Source: Heligmosomoides polygyrus polygyrus (taxonomy: Eukaryota; Nematoda; Chromadorea; Rhabditida; Heligmosomidae). Taken from it: a DNA stretch of 64,000 nucleotides. The stretch covers positions 98,934,428 to 98,998,427 of the forward strand of contig OX377205.1 in NCBI GenBank assembly GCA_947396885.1, in the 5' to 3' direction. Below the pieces are notes generated by a model. That model did no database searches. It was not told the DNA's origin and saw only the letters and a program-made list of their open reading frames with translations. Of the stretch, positions 24,501-38,100 are shown piece by piece; the stretch's first letter is position 1; each line of letters starts with the position of its first letter. The position numbers and the translations under genes were made by a program.

Positions 24501-26062
24501 TATTGCTAGCTTTGCTGTTCTCCACGTAGGCTTTGTCTACGTCAATAAATACAATACAATAGATGGCCCAAATTATCTTTATCATAGGACATAACCACAT
24601 CAACGAAGCATTGTGCGCCCGATGGCATTGTCAGTAAGTGGCTCGGTCGCTATGGAGAGCGTCGAAAGTGGCGCAACCATAAGGCCTGTGCTATAGTGCC
24701 ATCTGTCGCTGAGGCTGACATCGTTCACGCAGTTCTGCAGACGAATACTTTTGTAGAATTTACTGCAACTCAGCTTGTTCATTGAATTTTCCTCGTTTTA
24801 GGGGGGGGGGGGGAGTCCATTCATGTGCTCACTCCGGCATTTCTTTCGATTCCTATTTTGCTCTTGGACGCTTCGGCATCATTACTGCAATGGTAAAAGC
24901 TTCGTCCTGTTTCTTTGTTGCTGCGTAGCCAGAGTTTTCGTCGCGAAGGGAACGTATCAGGGAAACGTAAATGGCAAATATGCCAGTATGAAATGCCAGA
25001 ATGAACGAAGGTAGAATTTCGCTAGAAAAACATAACTTGATCAAAAACAAACAACAAACGTAAACATCACAACATCAGGAAAACGTCAACCAAACGAATG
25101 TTGAAATCAGCATAGAACTGCCAGGAACGAAAAAAGTGTTGGAATCAGTCGGAACAAGTGCAAAAATGGTGCACGACGAGCGCTTGCCCCTCAGCTACCG
25201 TCTCTCGTCGATGTGCACTGCATGGTGGTAGTAGAGGTGGTGGTCTGTTGGTCCTCCTCAATATGTGAACACGCATTGTTGTGAAGGAAGGAGATAGATG
25301 TGATACACTACCGCGGTGGCATAAGTGCAAAATTCTGAAGGTTTCCTTACAGTTAGTCATACATCCGGATTTTGTCACGCGCAAAAGTGGCATCAAGGTT
25401 ACACAACATATAATCAACATCATACTCCTAGAACCTATGTAATCAAGCTAAATTTTAGGACAAAAAGCACTGGAGCTCTACACACAGACCAATCCAAATT
25501 TTACGGCGAGGGGGTTTTTCATGGACGCTGGGTAGGTTATTATTGTTGTTATTCGCTTACTTTGCATCATTATATGGTCACACTATGCGTGGTGACAGTG
25601 TTGCGCGGGTAGCTACAGACTGCCTACCATATCTATGTACTATACTAAAGGCATAAGACTATTACCTCACATGGGATTGTATTTGCTGACCAAATTTCAC
25701 AGCACTGGTAGGGTCATGCAAAGTTCACCAACTGCGTTGAGTTAAAGAATCGTTTCCATTGTTTCTTTAATGTTTTAGGTGATTGTATCGATCACAACCC
25801 GAAGCTTTCTCTATTTTCGAAAAGAAAACATCAAAATTAGTCTTTAATCAAGCAGTAACATCTCCAACAACAATCTGTTTGGTAACTTATCCTTAAAGAT
25901 TTGTATTAAGCTTCGCATGTGAGGAAGAAATGGTGCTGTGTTCGGTCGCAGGTCGGCAGTTCAACTGCTGTCAGTACGTGTTACCTATTTTGACCAACTT
26001 GGGAAAGTGCTACAGGTACAGAACACAATTTTGTCTAAAGACTATAATATTAGAACGGCTCT

Positions 26063-26114
<52 letters not shown>

Positions 26115-29100
26115 CATCTCTCTCTCTCTCTGACGATGGGGCATCACTGAATAACTTAGCAAATGTTGCAGTTTTATCTTATTTAAACGAGCGGAGACGT
26201 GATATCCAGACTAGTGGTCCGTTGCGTTTGTCAGAACTAAGATGTGATTATTTTAGTATGAACATACACCAATCTGACAAAATATGGATGCAGAAACAAA
26301 CTGGATCGGGAGTGACTGCCGGGTGGGTGATTTCGAAGTGATCATTCTTATGTATACAATACTTTTGGTCACGTTCTTGGTGGTCGAACCTATCACGCCT
26401 TGGAATTATTTCAAAAGTTTTTGTACGAAACCCCTTTATGGTTCTATGGAGCATCAATGTTGTTACCTGTTACCGCATTGCATATAGTGAGATATTAGTT
26501 CGAAAAGTCGTCTTCTGGAGGTTTTGACCTCGAGGACGAACCTGTTCCTGGTCGGAGGAAGTCGCAAGACGATTACGTTCTAAGAGCAGCCGTTGGGTTA
26601 AGGCCGAACACAACTATCCGAAAGATAGCAGTAGATATGGATGCTAGACTCTGCTACAGTATCAAAGCATCCCGACTCAATCGGCGCGGTGAAGAAGAAA
26701 CTGACGAGGATACCCCATGACTTGACTCGCGAGCAGCGACTGACTCGCTTCAACATCTATTCAAACCTTCCTGTTCATCTGAAAAGCGACTCGTTCTTAG
26801 ATCGCTTCAAAACCGTAGATGAGAAATGGGTCTTGTATAATAACAGGAAGCGAGAATATAGTTGTGTTCTCCCAGAATTTATTTATAGTTCTTCGCAATA
26901 AGTGTTTGTCAACGCGACTGCTGATAAGAAAGCACTTGGGTATAGGTTGGTAGCGTCAACGAGCCCTCCGCTTTCAGCGACAGGGCTTCGAGGCAAGTTA
27001 TTAGGCAGATACTACGTTAGAATAGCATGATTGATTGTCAACTCTAGAATTCTCTTCCCTACAACTCCTCCGCAAAGAAAAGGAGCTGTAGCAGAGCGAG
27101 TTGTCAACCCAGTGTCGACTGCGCTTGATGTTGACGTACAGACTCCACTTCTCACCTGTGACAATGGACGTCAGCCTGTAATTGGACAGCCAGCTCCGCA
27201 CGTCGCCGGAAATCGCGTTCCGTCAAGTAATGGGTGCTCACTGCAGCAACCTGTACACCTTACTCAGTTGTCGCAGGTGATCAGCGACCGTGGAAAAGTG
27301 TACTTCTTGCGATCGCAGTCTGAAGTGAACCTCTGGCCTTTGAGAGCTCCTTGTCGCCCCACAGGCACCGGAGGGAACCCAGATCTTACCTAACGCTAAG
27401 AGGACCTCGCGTATTGCCGTTGCCATATCGTATTGCCTACAACGTATTGGTCGACCTCCAGCTACCCGGGCTGGCCCTTTCCTTTTGCCTCTCTTCACAC
27501 GGCTCGTTGCCTTCCCCACGCCACAAAGGACGATCCAAATCCAGGGGAGAAAATGCAAATGCCCACAATATACACATACACACTACCTGCAACCTTGATA
27601 AAGGAACTCACCCGATTCTTTCGATATAACACATGGTACTTCATACGGTTCATTTCGTTCCGTAGCCAACACTGAATCCAACAACCATAGTGGAGAAGGA
27701 TGAGATGAGACTAGGTGTCCTCTAAGATCGTGGTGAACGGACTTCTGAGGCCGCGGAGGTGAGCGTAGTGCTCACCAGACCCGGGGCTCTCTTCTGGCGC
27801 TCTACCCGTAGTGGACGTAGTGTGTAGCACAGGTGAGGCCCCACGGCAGCCATCCGGAACGAGAGGAAGGAGCAAGAGGTCGGTAGACCTCGTAGCGGGA
27901 GCGCAGGACGTCGAATGCGGCGCGCGCCAATCGATGATGCTGGCGTCACCGATTTTGCCACGTTCTCAAGCCGATCGATGGCGCCTCATCGGCAAGCCAC
28001 CGTGGGAAACAGCGCACCCAGTCCGGACACAAAACCGAGGAGCGATCGCGGTCGCTACAGTACTCTTTGGCCTTATGCCAGCTGATGCGTGATTTGTCGT
28101 GGGTCTGGTTCCACCAGCCGTAACAACCGGTCGTTGTTGGCTTTGGATAGACGTTCCAATCGACCGGAGCCTTTAATGTTGGAGTGATCGTTACGAAAGC
28201 TAGCGAACCTGTCTCGCGCAGCGCATTCGAAAATCGTGTTTTCTCTGAATACGGCGTGGATGCGGCTGCTAATTCGCCGGATTCGAAGTCTTATAGCAGA
28301 AGGCCAAAAATGTACTCCTTTGATAGCTCCATCTTCCTGGAGAGGGTTATTCACGAGTGATCAGCTTATAATAATAGTAAACTTGCACATACCTGATCTA
28401 CTTACGCATACACAAAAAATTGCTTCGGGGAAGTGTTAGGACGGGAAAGGCGCACATTCAGAAACGACAAGAACTTTCCCTATAACCTATTAGAAAAGAA
28501 GCATCTAGTATCTGAGATTGTATCAGCTGCAGGTTTAAGGCATTGCTGGCTGAGATTAGAAGTTTATTAGGTGCAATTTTTAGATTTCAATACAAAACAT
28601 ATATTAGTTGTTTTTAGGGTGCAGGTAATTATGGACGCTCATCTGGAAGAGCAGTTTGATGGGTCAGATGGTGAGTGATTTGAAAACGAATGATGAATTA
28701 TCAGTTCCTGCTTAGTTGTTCATTTTACTCAGTAAAAGCTAATTTAATAAATTACGGCGTTTTAGAAGATGTTGGTCTTACTATGATTACTTTCTCTGCA
28801 CCCTAAAAAAGCAAGGAGTCTCGGTAAAGGCTTTCTTTAGGGCTTCAAGTAGGTATAGCTCCCTCAGAAAAAGGAACCGTTCTAGGTAATCAACTTAAGC
28901 GGCTGTCTAGAGACGACCGACTGAAAATCTGCTGTTCAGGTGATCCGGATCCAGTGTTCTACGACTCGTTTGAGAACGGGTTTCGTTACTATGTGCACCC
29001 GGCTCAGGCGATACCGTACCTCACATCGGAGGGCATTAGTGTCTCTCCTACCTGTCGAGTCTATTCCGCGATTTCGGTCAACACTGTAAGAGATTGTTAC

Positions 29101-32100
29101 TTACTTCGTACTTCAGTTTAAAATAATAATAATTAGTCTACGTTACAGTATACGCTACTCCCATCTGAACGGTATGGTAACTGCACTTCCGAATGGCCGC
29201 CTGGCTTCAGCAGTGGTGCATTACCATACTCGGCGGTGAATTGTGATTCGGTCTGCAAGGCCGACTACTTCAATGCGAAATGTGGATGCAGCCCGTTTGC
29301 TTACAACATTGGACAAGGTAGTTATTACTACTATTATCACTGTTATTATTACAATCATTATTATTATTATTTATTACACGAGCATGCTCATGTGGGTTAC
29401 AACCACTAAGTGAGACAAAACATTCACAAAGTTGAACGATAATATACCTCGACAAAGTCTTACAGAAAGCCAACTAAGTACTGCTCAGTTAACTCGAGAG
29501 ATCGACTGCAAAAACTGACCGTAAGTGAATTCACAAATCTATATGGTTGAGGACACCAATAGCTTAGTAGTCGGTATTTTAGGTTGTGCCTAACTGTATT
29601 TGAAGACTGGGGTTTACATAGGGCAGTGACTGCTCTCACGCTGCTCCAGATCAGACCGCGGTACAGACATAGGTCAGCCCACAGAGACCCAAAAACGAGG
29701 AAATTTCGCCGGGATCGCGAGACGTTCCTCTTTCCGGTTAACATTTTGGGTTCTTAGAGTGAATCCAAAAGGCTTCCGGTGTTTTTCGCGCAGCAGTGGC
29801 GAATTTTAGGCCCAGGCTTCTGACCGCAATCCCAAAGTCTTGCCTTTCGAGCCGAATGGTGCCCAGTGGAGTGAAGAGCCGCTATTTTGGATTTGCCCTA
29901 ACTAAAATGTAGAGAGGCCGCGCCGTCTCTTCGATGTATTCATCGCCACAGACGCAGCAAGAGATTAAATAGATGGTGTCACTCTTGCTGCAGTCACCCG
30001 GCTTCCTCAATGGCAAATTACGCAATTAGGGATCAGACGCTGATGGTCGTATATGCGGTTGCCTCCTTGTTTACTGTCTTATACAGGAAATCCTTCTCTA
30101 CAAGCGTAGAAAAAATAGAGCTTAATATATTGTTTTAACGAATGAGGAATAGAAGTCCATAAGAGGAGCTACGACTGCGACTGCGGCTTGCAAAGCTGCC
30201 AAAGAATTGAGCAGGCACAGAATTTGGTAAATTCAGCAGGTTGCATTATGCAGTCGCGCATTCAAGAAGCAGCTGGATAACTATCTGAAAGATAAAATAA
30301 CAAATAATTGATGTCAGGTCCAATTTTACGGCCATTTCTTTTTTGTTTTAATTTTCGATTTTAGTATTACTTCGAGCACTTTTAGAGTTGATGTGTTTTG
30401 TTATGTTTTCGATACTCAGACATTTTTTCTACATGGTCACCCATGTAATAAACATACATACATACATACATACATACATACATACATACATACATACATA
30501 CATACATACATACATACATACGTACATACATACATACGTACATACATACATACATACATACATGTATACATACATACATGCTCTGTCAAAAGGCTTTCGT
30601 CACGCCACGAATAGATATTTATGAATAAACCCTAGTTTATACTTGTGCCGCCACGTGGCGCGGCGTCATGATTGCCATAGATATCGATTTATCGCGCCGC
30701 GTGGTCGATATCTATCCCGAGCATGATGCCGCGCCGCGCAGCGACGCAAGTATAAACTAGGGCTCATACTGATCCACCGTAATCTGAAAAGTATGTGGAA
30801 ATAAAGGATAAAGGATAAAGGACGGCGTTATTCAATCCCTTTTGGGATGCGCCACGCATTCTACTTCTACGGGATATCGTGGAGGCGATTTGAATGCGTA
30901 TTTGGCCAAACAATGACTTGCGGTGGCCAGCCGATGAACAAGTCAGCGCTCTATCCTTCCCAGACAAGTCTGGTACCAATTCACCGACCCCGGAGGGATG
31001 GAAGGCTTGGTTGGCCTGGGCGGGAAATCCGAACCAGGAACCTGGTATCGGGTGCAAGCGACAGCCGGCGCCTCCTCCGACTGCGCTGCACGCGCCCATA
31101 TGTGGAAATAGCATTTCAAATAGTATAAAATTGGGTCTATTGCTATCGTTTTTATAGAACTGAGTTTTTCCCACATTATTTTGTGGGTCACCCTATATTT
31201 TGGCAGTGTAAAAATATCGATTTCACTCTCTATACTGGAGCCAACCCTCGCCGTGACGCAAGTAGAAACCACGCCTAAAACTGACCCCTTACCCAGATGT
31301 TTTGGAGCTCTATTACAAATTGCTGGCTGTATCTTTTTGCAAGGATATTATAAAATATTATTAAATTTTAGTGTATGCAATGTGCACTCCGTTTCAAACT
31401 GTGCGATGTATTGACGACCACATAAGGAAGACCGTAGACGGTAGGTCCTTTTCTACCATGTATCATTGTCGTAATGCTGATTCTACGAGGTATTAGGGTG
31501 TCGGAAGGTTTTGGAAATTGAATTTTTAGTCAGTTTTTTCAAGACACAATAACTTCAAACAAAACGAAAGATCAGTGACAGGACGAAAGATTGACGTCTC
31601 TCTATCAATTGGGCAAAACAGCTACATCATCCTTTAAGAAAAGACGAAATGAAATTCATTCGTCAGACGCAGTTTTGACCTGGCGGTTGTGGAATTTCTT
31701 CCCCTCGCGTAGACCACAAGCCTTCTAGGGTCGGATTCATCATTCACTTACATAACTTTAACAGAGAATTCACTCGGAAAACTCAGATAACACTGCTTAT
31801 CAAGCGATATGGTGAGCGCGCGTTATCTGAGTTTTCTGCTGTGAATTCTCTGTTCTCCAGTTGCTCTCATTCTTTGCCTGGTGCGGAAGGCGTTGTCCAT
31901 GACGATTAGGAACTTGCCCGCGTTAAGGATCGTACTGTGTACGCGACACGCGACGCGATGTTCTGGTAAGCTCCCATATCGATTGCGCGACGCGATGAAT
32001 CGATATGGGGGCTTATCATGACAAGACACTCGTCGATCCGCATTCGGCGATCCTTTTCGGTGAGGCACCGCGGAATAACTTCATAGCGTGCTGCGCGGAA

Positions 32101-35100
32101 GTTGCTTCTGGGAAGAATGTCGTGTATATGTCGTCCCCTCCATTTTCCCTTAACCCTTTCACGACATTGTCCGACGATGTCGTCAGACACCATCATAAAA
32201 ATAGTTCATGTAAAATCATCAATTATTTAATAGTACAGTATTAATTACTGAGTCCACTATAATATCTGCGTTCAAGAGGGTTCATGGGAAACTTCATTGG
32301 TTACTGTTTTATTCATATCTAACAAATAATGCAAATAAAACGATACAATTGATCAACTCGTGGGAAAAATACGCACTCTCCCACGCGGCAGTCACGTGAA
32401 AATCGCGCATGTCGTGAGAGGGTTAAACTTCGGGATTGCTTCTTACGGAATCCAGAATTTGTGCACAGATCGAAGAACGAGATCCAGGATGAGGTGCATC
32501 ATCATGGCTAAAATCTCCTTCAGAAAAGCGGGCGTGTCATCCAAAGCTGGTAGCTGGGGAGGGCGCGAATTACCCATCGACGACTGTAGCTCACCCCGGG
32601 CTTGAGTGCCAAAGTGTCCCGAACGATAGAATTGAAGAAGAAGCCGCCTGAAGTCCTGTCGGCCAAACTTCGTTTAGTTGATCCTAACAGATGACAGCGA
32701 CAGTGACTAGTACGTCCATCTCCGTATTTAATCCAGCGATTCTTCCCTTTTCCCGCCATTTTATACATATCTTTATTTTGTCGCGTTCCCGCACTTAGAA
32801 CTTAGAGCTCAATTCCTCCACTGCTGTTTAGCGCTTACAGCAACGAACACTTTACATCGCTATCTGTCTTGGGCGATGTCTTCACACTCCTGCCTAGAAA
32901 TATTCCAAAATTTCAAGTTATTCATGAACATGCGACGCCAGTTGCTTCCTGGGCGGCCTCTGGCTCGCTTTCCTGGCGGAATCCACTGCATAGCTGATCT
33001 TGGGAAGCGGTGCACCGGCATGCGCAGAAAGTGTCTTAACAGGAGAAGTCGGCGTTGCGTAGCCGTTTCATAGAGGCTGCTGGAGTGGCAGCGTCGTAAT
33101 ACTTCTTCGTTCGTCAAGCGATCCGTGTGACGTATTTTCATTATTTGTCGCAGACATTTGCAGTGAAACGCGTTGACCCGTCTGATGATGCTAGCTGACA
33201 GCATGTTTCGCTAGCGTACATTGCAGTGGGGACGGCTATCGAAGAATATAAACGCAGCGTGACGTTATTTGAATTGGAAGGCTTAAGCCTCCGGAATACT
33301 GTTGACGCCTTCACAATCCTAAGGCCTAATTCACTCTAAGGCCCGTTTATACTTCGATGCCGAGCGACGGACGCCACATGTGATGGCCACATTGATTGAG
33401 CGACACGATGGATTAATTTGGCTACTTTACATGCCGTCTCGTCGCTCGGCTCTGCGTCGAAGGTATAAACGGAGCCTGATGGTTGTGTTTGGACATACCT
33501 GGCCGAAATGAAATGGAGTACAGTAGGCACTCCGGTGTGTTGTATGGTTTGGAGACATCTGGTGCCTAGTTTCAGGGGTTGATGTCTACGACATTCCGAA
33601 GTGTGATCAATGCAAAATCGAGTGCCAGAGCACTGCCTACCACGCCTACAACTCATACGGTCAAGGGTTCAGTAATGGTGCTTTGTCCTGGCTGCACAGG
33701 AAGAACAGTTCATGGAGCAAGCCACACATCAGGTAGATCCAGAAGATGTTCATTTCATTTCCCAACGAAATGAGGAAACACTTGGCGAGCTAGCCGTATT
33801 AAGGTTGGTTCGGAGTAGTTTATAGCAGCAGAGGATCACAATCAAATAAGATCAATCGCAAAAATTCTAAGCCACTTTCTTTTTATGGAAACTGCTCAAC
33901 TACTTCTTCATGAGAACATTGTGACCCATCGTCTTCCGTTTACTGTCTTCAAAAAGGGTTTCTCTTATCGTTAGTAGCAGGTGTTAAGGTATGAGGTGCT
34001 TTCAACTGGTGAAATCAGCTTGCATTATACAGGGTGTCTCAAAAAATGTAAAAGCTGTTGGAAGAGTGATAACTTTGCCGAAAATAAAGGTGCTGAAGAA
34101 GTTAAAGGCTCGTTTAAAAGCACATGAAAATAGAAATTTTCTGATATATGGGCGATAGGGATCGCACTACGCACTTTTCTGAATTCTTACATTTTACATT
34201 TGATCGATTGTTTCGCTTGAATATTTGTCAAAATGTCTCTGTAAAGCAGTTTTATCGATTGATTTCGGCTTTTTTAACTCTTAAAACTTGAACATTCTAC
34301 AGCCAGCTTATTGCGAAATGCAGGGTATCATGAAAAAGCACCTACTGTTTGGAATGCTCCCGCATTGCCGCTGGTGAAGGTTTTGAAGAGATTGGAATTC
34401 ACTAGTCAGGGCAATAAAAATTCTGTGTCGTGCAAATGGTCAGGATTCCGCCATGCACCCTCTTTCGATCAGTACTTGGATTTTTTAAAGGTTACCCTCA
34501 ATTTCGCTCAACTCGTTGAGTGATTCTAGGTCTTCACCTTTGAAAAAAGCAGAAATGATCAACGCGCGGTCACTTTATGGAGGAATTGTGACAAGTGTTC
34601 AAACAAGAGCTATTTAATCGAGTGAAAATTGCAAGAATTCAGAGGAGTGCGTAGTGCAATCCTGTACGTGTTCCTCTGTGCCTTTGCGGCTCCGTGTCGC
34701 TCCACGATCACCGGAGGGTTCCCAGATCTTACCTAACCCCACGGGACTCCCCACGTATTGCCATTACCGCACGTATTGCCTAAAGGTATTGGTGGACTTC
34801 GAGCTGTCCGGACTGCCCTCTTCCCTTGGCCCCGAGCCACCCGGCTCCTCAGCTCCCACTCCGCTTCAGAGAGACAACCCAAACCGATGGGGAACTCACA
34901 AGGTGACATATGATAGCACACAATATATATACACACATGGTCACTGCCTTTATATGAAGGGACACACCCGGTTTCTTCACGCGCACACAGTATGAGCCAT
35001 GAGGTTTATTGACACTTCGCGACCAGCAAATATCCAACAATCCATAGCAGAGGAGGCGATGACATCAGGCATCCTCCGTGGCCGTCGTGGTGAGATCTCC

Positions 35101-38100
35101 TTAAGGCGCCTTTTATACTCCCGCCGCGGCGCGGCGCGTTAATTTGGGGAGCGGCGCGTCCAGTCGCGCCGCGCCCCGAATTTGATGCGCCGTTGCGCGA
35201 TTGCAGTTAGAAAGGGGTGCGTCAGCGACGCGCGACCTCGAGCTTCTGCGCACTACGGCCCGTGCTCCGGAAACGGTCCATGAGTCATTGAGGGAGCAAA
35301 ACAGAAAGGATTCGTCTGGCTGATCAGCGCAATGCATCTTATCAATGTTTGTCGTGGGATTCCTATGGGGAGCGACGAATCCTCTCTTAAGCCTGGAGTC
35401 GAAGTCGTTCGCTCAACCTACGGTTGAAACTGGTGAGTCTGGTATTGAGTCGAATCCCCTGCAATGCAAACGGCTTTAAACCACTCTTTATTTCGTGATA
35501 TGTGCGGGTCCAAAAGTAAAACTACTGGAAGGTACTCATCGTCGAGAATCACTCAAAATTCTTTCTCATATGGCCATTCTGGGGTCAATGTGCACTAAGC
35601 ATATCTTTGGCGTGGTATATGAAGCTTCCTGAATGTCTACAGATCTCCGTTCTCTTCCTAGGTTAAAGAAGGTACGGGCTAAGGTCATGGTCACCAATTT
35701 CGCCCGAACTCCCTAATCATGCAAACCTAGTAATCGTCTGTAACTTCAAAAAACGATGTCAGACTCGTGATCAGCACCCTAAATACCCCCTTCTCCTTCC
35801 CAATAGGAGAAGTTTGGTCGAAACGGTGAAATCCCCCACACTACACCGAGTCTGCCGCGGCTGATCGCGCCGCGCCGCGCCCTTCCCCTCAGCGGCGCGA
35901 TTCGCCGAATACCGTAACCCAAAATTCCGTCAAGTGTGGTGTTTTGCGGCGGCGGAGTATAAAAGCGATGCGGCGCCGCCTCGCGGCGCGAAAAATCGAT
36001 AGCCATGCCGACCATCACGCCGCGCCGCGGGGCGGCGCAAGTATAAAAGGCGCCTAAGCCGCCGGGGTGAGCGTGATGCTCACTAGATCCCGCGGCCCTC
36101 TCCTGGCGCTCCCGTCCGTAGTGTCAGCACTGAATCTTGCAGGGACGAGCCCCGCGGTAGCCATCAGGAATAAAGGGAGCAGAGCGAAAGGTCGCAGACC
36201 TCGTCGCGGGAGCGTGGGACGTTGACTGCGGCCACGCTCCTGTCGAGAGGAGGCGGCGCGCGCCGATCGATGGTGCAAGCTACCGTGAGAAACGGCGCGC
36301 CCGGGCTGGCCGCGGACCGAGGAGCGATCGCGCTCGCGACATGTGCTTTCGTATGAGTTCTTAACTTCTTCAGTACCTTTACTGGCAACAAGGTCTTTCA
36401 AACAGTGGATACATTTTTTGAGACAGCTGTATATCAACATATCTCCTTCGTGAATTAGATTTTCAAAAACTTCACATCAATGCGGTCTGCATGTCACTGA
36501 CCCTGTAACTATTGAATGAATCGTAAGTAAGGACAAGGTAAAAGCTTTGGAATTTGTTGACATATATCCGGCACGGGCGCGTGTAGCGCAGTCGGAGGAG
36601 GCGCGACTGTCGCGTGCACCCGATACCAGGTTCCTGGTTCGGATTTCCCGCCCAGGCCAACCAAGCCTTCCATCCCTCCGGGGTCGGTGAATTGGTACCA
36701 GACTTGTCTGGGAAGGATAAAGCGCTGACTTGTTCATCGGCTGGCCACCTCAAGTCATTGTATGGCCAAATACGCATTCATGTCGCCTCCACGACATCGC
36801 GTAGAAGTAGAATGCGCTGGCGCATCCCAAAAAGGGATTGAGTAACGCCGTCCTTTATCCTTTTTTTTATATCCGGCACGAAGGTGGACTTTCAGAGCAA
36901 ATTTCGTCACGATCAACGTCTTCTATCGTGACATGTCCTTCATGCAGTACTCTCAGACCGAGAAGACGTCACTAACCGAAACCCTCAGTAAGTCCTAGAC
37001 GCTCCTAACAACGTTATGACTTTGCATCAATGCGTTTTTCGCCTAATCGATGCGTTGTGTTTTTTCAACAGCAATAAAGAATAAATATTCTTCTCTTAAT
37101 ATTATGTACTGGTTTTTCTGTTCGGTCCTAAGTGCAACTGCATGGTGTACTTCAGGTGACATCGGTGGAAACATGGGCATGTTCCTGGGAATGAGCCTGA
37201 TTACTGTCATTGAAATACTGATGTATCTGTCCAAAGTCGGCTGGATTACACTGTCAAAGAAGCGACGTTATTACATGTACAAAAAGAAGGAGAAGGAGAT
37301 GGTTCGTTGTGATTTGTTTACGTCAGTTTTATTGTCTTAAATATTGTAAAATAACGAGGTTGCCCAGAGGTTTCTGCACGGAACAAGCAAACTCCAGGGG
37401 ACAGCGACCGCTTACCGCCCGCTAACGCTGAAAATACCCGCGAAACCTCCTGGTATGACATTCATCAGCATCGGGCTTGGCGGTATTTTCACCGTTAGAG
37501 GGCGGTAAGCGGTTGATGAATGAAGCTTGCTATAGCTCGTTAGAGCCAATCAGTCGACCTCGCTCATCACCTTGCAGTTCGAGTCTTCGAGAAGATAACA
37601 GCAGTTCAATGAAGCAGTAGATTTTTAAGAATGTAGTTCTCAATCATGATTGTTAACTACAGTGGGCGTTTTTCTAACCACCATAATATTTCTCAGATAG
37701 TAGGCGGGTTCATTGTCTTATGGATGGTGTATATATATGTATGTACAGGGTGCGCCATAAATATGGTCACTTTTTCGCGCGTCATTTTTTGTATTTGTTT
37801 GTGAACGTTTTTATATTTTCATTGTTTCATCGGATTCTACGTGTCATCTCAACCGTATATAGTGTTTTTTGCATCTCCACACTGCTTCTATCAGAAAAGG
37901 TGAAATCTTGTTGTCAAAGAGGCGCAATCTTGGATCCGAGAAGAGCAGGACCATCTGTTCCCAACATCTCGTCTGCTGAAGCTGCACAAGATGACAGTCT
38001 ATCGCTGTGTGGAACGTAATTCTCTCGTTGATCGTTCCCAACCTGGCTGCTCGGTATCCGTAGCTACGAGCAGTCTTTGAAAAATCGTGAAAGAACAATT

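Larger units (their letters stand above)
34030..36429. mobile_element. element N with mariner-like ends, host of nested insertions
   Basis: Left end CAGGGTGTCTCAAAAAATGT and right-end complement CAGCTGTCTCAAAAAATGT, flanked by TA. Homology between the ends continues through AAAGGTGCTGAAGAAGTTAA versus AAAGGTACTGAAGAAGTTAA for about 110 bp. No transposase ORF. Contains repeat M copy 2. Confidence 0.8.

Noticed and set aside
30450..30570. CRISPR-like or telomeric repeat
   Set aside because: It is a simple tetranucleotide tract with no spacers and follows a LINE tail.
30393..30614. HTYIHTYIHTYI-type ORFs
   Set aside because: Pure translation of the (CATA)n microsatellite.
30847..31128. LGWPGREIRTRNLVSGA-type ORFs found near 9.3, 15.3, 19.4, 30.9 and 36.6 kb as a protein family
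   Set aside because: All lie inside SINE copies; the similarity is that of a non-coding repeat.
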